This document shows positions 46,872 to 52,392 of a stretch of DNA of 52,392 nucleotides, one piece after another. Each line of letters opens with the position of its first letter. The first letter of the stretch is position 1. Source of the DNA: Acidimicrobiaceae bacterium. Its GTDB lineage: Bacteria > Actinomycetota > Acidimicrobiia > Acidimicrobiales > Bog-793. The position numbers were made by a program, and so were the translations under genes. Location of the stretch: NCBI GenBank assembly GCA_003140595.1, contig PLKG01000150.1:30251-82642 (forward strand), read 5' to 3'. The notes beneath the pieces are model-generated. The model did no database searches. It saw only the letters and a program-made list of their open reading frames with translations, and was not told the origin of the DNA.

Positions 46872-47680
46872 GCCCCGAGGCGCCTTCGGCGCGGGGCCGA
46901 AGGCTCGCCGCGGGTGAGCGGGTGCTTCTCGTGGACCGCAAGGACCGTCGGTATCTGGTGACCCTCCATCCGGGCCGGTCGTTCCAGTCCCATGCAGGTG
47001 TGATCGAGCACGACACCGTGATCGGCCGGTTCGAAGGCGAGGAGCTCGAAGCGCACCAGCGCGACGGCCGAGTGACGAGCTCGGCCCGTTATTTGGTGCT
47101 GCGCCCGACGCTCGCGGACGTTGTGGTCGGGATGCCGCGGGGCGCACAGGTGATCTACCCGAAGGACCTCGGAGCCATCCTGATCGCTGCCGACATATTC
47201 CCGGGCGCGCGAGTGCTCGAGGCCGGCGTCGGGTCGGGCGCATTGTCGATGGCGATGCTGCGCGCCGGTGCGACGATCATCGGTTATGAGCTGAGGGCCG
47301 ATTTTGCGGAACGGGCGCGGGCGAACGTGGAGGCGTTCCTCGGTCCCGACCAGCCCTATTCGGTACAAGAGCGAGACGTGTACCTCGGAATCGACGCCGA
47401 GGGCCTCGATCGGGTCGTATTGGACCTGGCCGAACCTTGGCTGGTGGTCCCACATGCCGAGCGGGCGCTCGCACCAGGCGGGATCCTGCTGGCCTACCTT
47501 CCCACGATCAACCAGACCGCGGAGCTGCGCGCGGTGCTCGACCAGAGTGGGTTCGCCATGGCCGAGACTTTTGAGATCCTACGACGTACTTGGCACATCG
47601 AAGGGCGGTCGGTCCGGCCCGACCACAGAATGGTCGCCCACACCGGCTTCATCACATCAGCACGCCTGTTGAGCGTCTGA
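46868..47680 (+). CDS. trmI: tRNA (adenine-58-N1)-methyltransferase
   Basis: SAM-dependent enzyme that makes m1A58 in the T-loop of tRNAs. 270 residues: an N-terminal beta-barrel domain (1-70), the Rossmann methyltransferase with LEAGVGSGALSMAM (SAM loop), GYELRADFAERA, DRVVLDLAEPW and PGGILLAYLPTINQ, and a C-terminal HRMVAHTGFI. Its place just upstream of arc/mpa is shared with Mycobacterium tuberculosis and many actinobacteria. GTG start 46868, AGGAGG 4 nt before it. The end faces the convergent ferredoxin gene. Confidence 0.93.
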   Translation: MSPEAPSARGRRLAAGERVLLVDRKDRRYLVTLHPGRSFQSHAGVIEHDTVIGRFEGEELEAHQRDGRVTSSARYLVLRPTLADVVVGMPRGAQVIYPKDLGAILIAADIFPGARVLEAGVGSGALSMAMLRAGATIIGYELRADFAERARANVEAFLGPDQPYSVQERDVYLGIDAEGLDRVVLDLAEPWLVVPHAERALAPGGILLAYLPTINQTAELRAVLDQSGFAMAETFEILRRTWHIEGRSVRPDHRMVAHTGFITSARLLSV

Positions 47681-47707
47681 GCCGCGCGGGCGCGCCCGGC
47701 ACCTGTT

Positions 47708-47725
47708 CGCGCCGCTATTGGCGCG
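47708..47725. terminator. Hairpin between convergent trmI and ferredoxin genes
   Basis: CGCGCC-GCTATT-GGCGCG forms a perfect 6-bp stem and 6-nt loop in the 45-bp convergent gap. A possible bidirectional terminator; T-runs are absent. Confidence 0.4.
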
Positions 47726-47962
47726 TCACTCGCTGACGATGAATATGCACTCGCCCGGGCACTCCTCGGCGGCCTCTGTGACGGCGTCCTCAAGCTCAGA
47801 GGCGACCGTCGCCATCTGAGAAGAGCCGCCTGGGTCGTTGAGGATGGTGTCGCCTTGCTTCACGTAGGCCAGGCCGTCGTCGAGAAGAGTGAACACGGCC
47901 GGGCAGATCTCCTCGCAGAGACCGTCTCCCGTGCAGAGGTCCTGGTCAATCCACACCCTCAT
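47726..47962 (-). CDS. Ferredoxin (3Fe-4S/4Fe-4S, actinobacterial type)
   Basis: A 78-residue electron carrier. Cysteines C10, C16, C20 (CTGDGLCEEICP) and C68, C72 (CPGECIF) make a single-cluster ferredoxin like those serving P450s or other oxidoreductases; the residue spacing at C10-C16 fits the 3Fe-4S or mixed type. A Gly/Ser insert near 45-49 lengthens the middle loop. ATG 47962 has GAGGAG 11 nt upstream; an in-frame GTG at 48034 would add 24 residues lacking similarity. Divergent from arc, with a perfect inverted repeat between them. No redox partner gene is adjacent. Confidence 0.88.
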   Translation of the reverse strand: MRVWIDQDLCTGDGLCEEICPAVFTLLDDGLAYVKQGDTILNDPGGSSQMATVASELEDAVTEAAEECPGECIFIVSE

Positions 47963-48055
47963 CAGCCACTCATCTCCTCGGAACGCTTGCTGCTTGCCGA
48001 CCACAACCGGTCGCGACGGATCCCTCGTCTTCACTGAAGCTTACGGTGCCCGCCG

Positions 48056-48077
48056 AGTTACGTGGCGCAACGTAACT
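48056..48077. promoter_or_regulatory. 22-bp inverted repeat between ferredoxin and arc
   Basis: AGTTACGT (48056-48063) and ACGTAACT (48070-48077) are exact reverse complements with a 6-nt spacer. The centre lies about 105 bp from the ferredoxin start and 100 bp from the arc start. It has the size and symmetry of a dimeric regulator site and is upstream of the candidate arc -10. The factor is unknown; no regulator is next to it. Confidence 0.55.
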
Positions 48078-48114
48078 AGGTGCCCGTGTGGTGTCAAACC
48101 GTGCACCGCCGGTG

Positions 48115-48120
48115 TAGGGT
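48115..48120 (+). promoter_or_regulatory. -10-like TAGGGT for arc
   Basis: TAGGGT lies about 47 nt before the arc ATG, downstream of the inverted repeat. A transcript from about 48127 would include the AGGAGG at 48150-48155. TGTCAA at 48092-48097 is a weak -35 at 17-nt spacing. Confidence 0.35.
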
Positions 48121-48166
48121 CCCGGCGGGAACGAAGATCGCGCCGTGTGAGGAGGTGGTGACGCCG

Positions 48167-49927
48167 ATGGAAAGCGACGGACACGCCGGATTCGCAGGAG
48201 ACGAGGACGACCGAGAGGAGTTGCACCGCCGCGCCGAGCAGGCCGAAGACGAGATCACCGAGCTGCGGCGACGCCTGCAAGAAGCGCCGGGGCGGGTACG
48301 CACGCTCGAGGAGAGACTGCTCGAGACCAAGGGCCAGCTCGCGCATGCGGTGTCGCAGAACGAGAAGCTGACGTACACCCTCCAGCAGGCCAAAGAGCAC
48401 ATCGCCACCTTGCGCGAGGAGGTGGACAAGCTGACCCAGCCGCCCTCCGCGTACGGCACCTACCTGAACGGCAATGACGACGGGACCGTCGACGTCTTCT
48501 CCAGCGGGCGCAAGATGCGTGTCGCCATCCACCCCGGTCTCGAATCCGAGGCGCTGCGCAAGGGACAAGAAGTCGTCCTCAACGAGTCCCTGAACGTCGT
48601 GCTCGCACGTGACCCGGAGTTGGGCGGCGAGGTCGTCTCGGTGCTCGAGGTGCTCGAGGACGGGCGCCGTGTGCTGATCGTCGGGCGGGCCGACGAAGAA
48701 CAAGTGGCCGAGATCTCCGAGTACCTCGCCGGCGTCAAGCTGCGAGCGGGCGACTCGCTTCTGTTGGATCCGCGCTCGATGCTGCTCTATGAGAAGCTGC
48801 CCCGCCCGGAGTTGGAAGAGGTCGTCCTCGAAGAGGTCCCGGACGTCACCTACGCCGATATCGGTGGGCTCGACAGCCAGATCGAGGCCATAACAGACGC
48901 CGTCGAATTGCCTTACTTGCATCGGGAGCTCTTTGCGGAATACCGCCTGCAAGCACCGAAGGGGATCCTGCTCTACGGGCCTCCGGGCTGCGGGAAGACC
49001 CTCATCGCGAAGGCTGTGGCCAATTCGCTTGCCCAAAAGGTGGGCGAGCGCACCGGCAATGCCAGGGTCACCAGCTACTTCCTCAACATCAAGGGTCCTG
49101 AGCTGTTGAACAAGTACGTGGGGGAGACCGAGCGCCAGATCCGGCTCGTCTTCCAGCGCGCGAGGGAGAAGGCCGAGGAGGGAGTGCCTGTCATCGTCTT
49201 CTTCGACGAGATGGACTCGCTGTTCCGCACCCGGGGCAGCGGGATCTCCTCCGACATGGAATCCACGGTCGTCCCGCAGCTCCTGGCCGAGATAGACGGG
49301 GTAGAAGCCCTGCGCAACGTCATCGTGATCGGGGCCTCGAACCGTGAGGACCTGATCGACCCGGCGATCCTGCGCCCGGGACGCTTGGACGTCAAGATCA
49401 AGATAGAGAGGCCCGACGAGGCGGCGGCCCAACAGGTCTTCGCGCGGTACCTACTTAACAGCCTGCCGCTGGATGCCGCCGATGTGAGCCTCCTCGGTGG
49501 CGGCGACCCGGAAAAGGCCGTTGTCGTCATGATCGAGCAGACGGTCGCCGAGATGTACCGGGCCGACGACGAGAACCGCTTCCTCGAAGTCACGTACCAA
49601 AACGGCGACAAAGAGACCTTGTACTTCAAGGACTTCTCCTCGGGGGCGATGATCGAGAACATCGTCAGACGGGCGAAGAAGCTCGCGATCAAGCGTGAGA
49701 TCTCCGGGGAGGGCCATGGCATCCGCCTTGGAGACATGATCGAGTCCATCAGGCAGGAGTACAAAGAGAGCGAGGACCTGCCCAACACGACCAACCCCGA
49801 TGACTGGGCGAAGATCTCCGGTAAGAAGGGTGAGCGGATCGTCTACATCCGCACGCTCGTGGGCCAGGGCGGAGAGGAGCGCGGCGGACGTGCGATCGAG
49901 CGGGTCGGGACCGGGCAGTACCTCTGA
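48167..49927 (+). CDS. arc: Proteasome-associated AAA ATPase (ARC/Mpa)
   Basis: Hexameric unfoldase that recognises pupylated proteins and feeds them to the 20S proteasome. 586 residues: N-terminal coiled coil (about 15-90) that binds Pup, tandem OB folds (about 92-205), and an AAA module with Walker A GPPGCGKT (271-278), Walker [10 protein letters not shown] (D347, E348) and the arginine-finger region ILRPGRLD. The C-terminus GQYL has the penultimate tyrosine used to dock on the proteasome. ATG 48167 is 11 nt from AGGAGG; GTGs at 48155 and 48158 are too close to it. 150 bp separate it from dop. Confidence 0.97.
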   Translation: MESDGHAGFAGDEDDREELHRRAEQAEDEITELRRRLQEAPGRVRTLEERLLETKGQLAHAVSQNEKLTYTLQQAKEHIATLREEVDKLTQPPSAYGTYLNGNDDGTVDVFSSGRKMRVAIHPGLESEALRKGQEVVLNESLNVVLARDPELGGEVVSVLEVLEDGRRVLIVGRADEEQVAEISEYLAGVKLRAGDSLLLDPRSMLLYEKLPRPELEEVVLEEVPDVTYADIGGLDSQIEAITDAVELPYLHRELFAEYRLQAPKGILLYGPPGCGKTLIAKAVANSLAQKVGERTGNARVTSYFLNIKGPELLNKYVGETERQIRLVFQRAREKAEEGVPVIVFFDEMDSLFRTRGSGISSDMESTVVPQLLAEIDGVEALRNVIVIGASNREDLIDPAILRPGRLDVKIKIERPDEAAAQQVFARYLLNSLPLDAADVSLLGGGDPEKAVVVMIEQTVAEMYRADDENRFLEVTYQNGDKETLYFKDFSSGAMIENIVRRAKKLAIKREISGEGHGIRLGDMIESIRQEYKESEDLPNTTNPDDWAKISGKKGERIVYIRTLVGQGGEERGGRAIERVGTGQYL

Positions 49928-50065
49928 GTCGCCAGGCGTGTGCGCTCGAGGGTTCCCGCCGTTGTTGGTCGTCCCGCCAAAGAGTGCCCACGGCGAGCAA
50001 GCAGGCCGCTAGATGCGGGACCTGCGAATTGGTCTCGGTGCCGTAGAGCGCGCCGAGCACTAGGG

Positions 50066-50071
50066 TAGCGT
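50066..50071 (+). promoter_or_regulatory. -10-like TAGCGT immediately before dop
   Basis: TAGCGT followed by 6 nt and then the GTG start predicts a transcript starting on the first base of the start codon, that is, a leaderless dop-pup-prcB mRNA. There is no Shine-Dalgarno sequence before the GTG, which fits. Confidence 0.45.
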
Positions 50072-50077
50072 CCGAGA

Positions 50078-51568
50078 GTGGCGATAACGAAGGTCTGCGG
50101 GATCGAGACCGAGTACGGCATCCGCGTGGACTCGCCCGACGACATGAGCCCGACGACGGCGTCCTCGCTCCTGATCAACGCGTACATCGCTCGACTCGAC
50201 CGCAAGGTCGGATGGGACTTCGAGGACGAGTCGCCCGGCCGCGACGCTCGAGGCTATGCCCGTGAGGGCTCGATGCCACCTGAGATCGAGACGCACCTCG
50301 TGAACGCGGTTCTCACCAACGGCGCCCGCTACTACGTCGACCACGCTCATCCGGAGTACTCGACCCCAGAATGCTCGAACCCACGAGAGGTCCTCGTCCA
50401 CGACCGGGCAGGAGAGCTGGTCCTGACCCGCTCCATGGAGGCCGCGAACCGGCTTCTGCCTGCGGGCGAGGAGATCGTGATCTACAAGAACAATTCGGAC
50501 CGTAAGGGCAACTCCTACGGCTGTCATGAGAACTACCTGGTCGACAGAGCCGTGGCGTTCTCGAAGATCGTCCACGAGCTGACTCCGCACCTGGTGACGC
50601 GCCAGGTCTATGCCGGGGCAGGCAAGATCGGCGAGGAGGTCCCCTACGCGGGACAGGAGCAAGCGTTCCAGCTGAGTCAGCGGGCCGATTTCTTCGAGGA
50701 GGAGGTCGGTCTCGAGACGACGCTCAAAAGACCGATCATCAACACCCGCGACGAGCCACATGCCGATGCGCAGAAGTACCGGCGGCTGCACGTGATCGTC
50801 GGCGACGCCAACCTGGCGGAGGTCGCCACCTTCCTGAAGGTGGGAGTCACCGCCCTGGTCCTCGCGATGATCGAGGACAACTTCTTCGCCGGTCGAGACC
50901 TGAGGCTCGCATCACCGGTTGCGGCGATCCGTGCGGTGTCGCGCGACACGACGCTTGGCACAAAGGTGGAACTGGCCTCCGGCGACAGACTGACCGCGGT
51001 CGAGCTGCAGTGGGAGCTGTACGACCGTGCTCGCAAGTACGCGGCCGAACGCGGCCTCGAGGCACTAGGCGACGAGGAGGTGGCCCGCCGCTTGCTCGAC
51101 CGCTGGGAGGCGGTCCTTCAAGGCCTCGAGAGCGACCCGCAATCATTGTCGGACCAGCTCGACTGGGTCGCCAAGCTCCGCCTGGTCGAGGCATATCGTG
51201 AGCGCCATGGCCTCGACTGGCAAGACGCGAGACTCGCGGCGCTCGACCTGCAATACCACGACCTGCGTCCTTCCAAGTCGCTGTTTGCAAGGCTGGCGAT
51301 GGAAAGGCTCACCGATGACGAGGAGGTGGCGCTCGCGACCACCGAGCCGCCGGCGACCACTCGGGCGTACTTCCGGGGCAGGTGTCTGCAACGTTTCTCG
51401 TCCTCGATCGTCGCGGCCAACTGGGATTCAATCGTGTTCGACATCGGGGAGGACTCCCTTCGCCGCGTGCCCATGATGGAGCCGCTGAAAGGGACGGCGC
51501 GCCATGTCGATACGCTCTTTGAAGGATGTGACACTCCGGCAGAGCTGCTTAGGCGGTTGGGCTCATAA
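50078..51568 (+). CDS. dop: Depupylase/deamidase of Pup
   Basis: Glutamine-synthetase-fold enzyme that removes Pup from substrates and, in species with Pup-Gln, converts it to Pup-Glu. 496 residues, close to mycobacterial Dop. Seen: N-terminal GIETEYGI (ATP/Mg acidic residues), the YYVDHAHPEYSTPECSNP block with the nucleophile-associated Asp, YKNNSD, GNSYGCHENYL and GRCLQRF near the C-terminus. The serine/arginine-rich segment near 50-65 (EDESPGRDARGY) is the Dop-specific loop that separates it from PafA. Because the Pup in this locus already ends in Glu, its main role here should be depupylation. Followed 9 nt later by pup. Confidence 0.95.
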   Translation: MAITKVCGIETEYGIRVDSPDDMSPTTASSLLINAYIARLDRKVGWDFEDESPGRDARGYAREGSMPPEIETHLVNAVLTNGARYYVDHAHPEYSTPECSNPREVLVHDRAGELVLTRSMEAANRLLPAGEEIVIYKNNSDRKGNSYGCHENYLVDRAVAFSKIVHELTPHLVTRQVYAGAGKIGEEVPYAGQEQAFQLSQRADFFEEEVGLETTLKRPIINTRDEPHADAQKYRRLHVIVGDANLAEVATFLKVGVTALVLAMIEDNFFAGRDLRLASPVAAIRAVSRDTTLGTKVELASGDRLTAVELQWELYDRARKYAAERGLEALGDEEVARRLLDRWEAVLQGLESDPQSLSDQLDWVAKLRLVEAYRERHGLDWQDARLAALDLQYHDLRPSKSLFARLAMERLTDDEEVALATTEPPATTRAYFRGRCLQRFSSSIVAANWDSIVFDIGEDSLRRVPMMEPLKGTARHVDTLFEGCDTPAELLRRLGS

Positions 51569-51577
51569 GGAACGGTG

Positions 51578-51781
51578 ATGGCAGAGCGCGAGCTGAAGAA
51601 GCGACCGACGGCGAGCCGTGAGGCGACCGCGGTCGAGACTGAGACCGAGGCGCCGCCGACGACAGAACGAGGCGACCGGCTCAAGGCCGAGATCGACGAC
51701 CTACTCGACGAGATTGACGAAGTCCTCGAGAACAATGCGGAAGAGTTCGTCCGCAACTATGTCCAAAAGGGTGGGGAGTGA
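51578..51781 (+). CDS. pup: Prokaryotic ubiquitin-like protein Pup (Gly-Gly-Glu end)
   Basis: A 67-residue intrinsically disordered tag attached to lysines by PafA. The C-terminal half (about 33-60, [21 protein letters not shown], then [10 protein letters not shown]) forms the helix that pairs with the ARC coiled coil. It ends KGGE, so the terminal residue is already glutamate; mycobacterial Pup ends in Gln and must be deamidated first. ATG 51578 follows AAGG by about 7 nt; GTG 51575 is the alternative. It is between dop and prcB as usual. Confidence 0.97.
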   Translation: MAERELKKRPTASREATAVETETEAPPTTERGDRLKAEIDDLLDEIDEVLENNAEEFVRNYVQKGGE

Positions 51782-51812
51782 GCAGAGGAGAACCTCAGCA
51801 AATGTGGCGCAT

Positions 51813-52392
51813 ATGACCCTGCCTCTTTTTCCGTCGGGCGGCGACCCGGGACCAAGCTTTCTGGAGCTGTTGCGCCGCACGCGCCTTGCAGGAGCTCAGC
51901 TTCCTGTCGGCGCGAATGTTGAAACCGTCAGCGCTTCCGGTCACCAACCCCGGGGTTTCCCGGCGGGGTTGATCCCTGGAGTCACTCACGGAACGACGGT
52001 CGTGGCGCTGCGCTATGACAACGGTGTCGTCGTCGCGGGGGACCGGCGCGCGACCGAGGGCAACGTCATTGCGCACCGCAGCATCGAAAAGGTCTTCCCC
52101 GCTGACAAGCACTCCGCGGTCGCCATTTCCGGGGCGGCCGGCAGTGCGATCGAGATGGTGCGGCTCTTCCAGACCCAGCTCGAGCACTACGAGAAGGTCG
52201 AGGGGACATGCCTGAGCCTCGAGGGCAAGGCGAACCAGCTCGGGCAGATGGTCAGCGCGAACCTACAGATGGCCATGCAAGGCCTCGTCGTCATACCACT
52301 GTTTGCCGGATATGACCTGCGCCTGAAAAAGGGCAGGATATTCACCTACGACGTCACTGGCGGCCGTTTTGAGGAGACCGACTTCCACGCGA
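51813..52392 (+). CDS. prcB: Proteasome beta subunit, 3' end beyond the window
   Basis: N-terminal nucleophile hydrolase of the 20S core. The frame is open to the window edge (193 codons). A 60-residue propeptide ends THG, and cleavage there exposes Thr61 as the catalytic N-terminal threonine ([24 protein letters not shown]). The Asp in GDRRA and Lys in RSIEKVF are the expected active-site partners. Length of the propeptide matches the mycobacterial subunit (57). The start is uncertain: ATG 51813 or GTG 51804, the latter 13 nt from GAGGAG. prcA and pafA should follow outside the window. Confidence 0.95.
   Translation, partial: MTLPLFPSGGDPGPSFLELLRRTRLAGAQLPVGANVETVSASGHQPRGFPAGLIPGVTHGTTVVALRYDNGVVVAGDRRATEGNVIAHRSIEKVFPADKHSAVAISGAAGSAIEMVRLFQTQLEHYEKVEGTCLSLEGKANQLGQMVSANLQMAMQGLVVIPLFAGYDLRLKKGRIFTYDVTGGRFEETDFHA

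Noticed and set aside
48041-49432. Minus-strand 463-codon frame opposite arc
   Set aside because: Shadow of the AAA ATPase; no motif, and it would bury the arc promoter region.

Overview
The window is chromosomal DNA from a high-G+C actinobacterium. The evidence is a Pup-proteasome locus (arc/mpa, dop, pup, prcB), a phosphatidylinositol mannoside pathway (PIP synthase, PatA-like acyltransferase, PimA-like mannosyltransferase), an FbiC-type F420 precursor synthase, a mycothiol-type DinB-fold protein, many GTG/TTG starts and frequent 4-bp stop/start overlaps. The gene neighbourhoods look to me like a member or relative of Acidimicrobiia; that placement is inference and was not tested by any search. 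No rRNA, tRNA, IS element, prophage or CRISPR array was seen.

Layout. 79-3881 (+): thrS, an AP4A-phosphorylase-like HIT protein, a PH-like unknown and a mycothiol-dependent isomerase-family protein, tightly packed. 3894-5957 (-): a divergent EF-G paralogue. 6169-13667 (+): the PIM lipid block (PIP synthase, PatA, PimA, then an M48 protease), interrupted between patA and pimA by about 3.4 kb holding a tetR gene, an oxidoreductase remnant, degV and an esterase. A second copy of the patA 3' end lies at the far side of that interruption. 13896-21956 (+): yebC, ruvCAB, yajC, secD, secF, serS. 21994-22812 (-): thiD. 22986-29923 (+): a DUF2510 membrane protein, then gltB-gltD glutamate synthase.

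29959-32583 (-) is a PAS-PAS-GAF-GGDEF-EAL protein and 32755-33000 (+) a small unknown. 33005-44118 (-) is one long operon: tkt-tal-pgi-gnd-zwf-pgl-fbiC-LOG. It is a near-complete pentose phosphate pathway joined to deazaflavin synthesis and to a nucleotide phosphoribohydrolase that would yield ribose 5-phosphate. 44119-44932 has no convincing gene. 44933-47680 (+): a TetR regulator with a palindromic operator at its start, three small membrane or basic proteins, and trmI. 47726-47962 (-): a ferredoxin. 48167 to the window end (+): arc, dop, pup (ending Gly-Gly-Glu) and the first part of prcB.

The window is mostly conserved core genome. The points most worth a second look are: the interrupted patA/pimA junction flanked by a direct repeat; the pentose phosphate-F420-LOG operon; a perfect 8+8 bp inverted repeat between the ferredoxin and arc; a Thr/Ser-rich insert in SecD together with oppositely charged tails on YajC and SecF; and a recurring TANNNT element 6-8 nt before start codons, suggesting leaderless transcription of several genes including dop and pimA.
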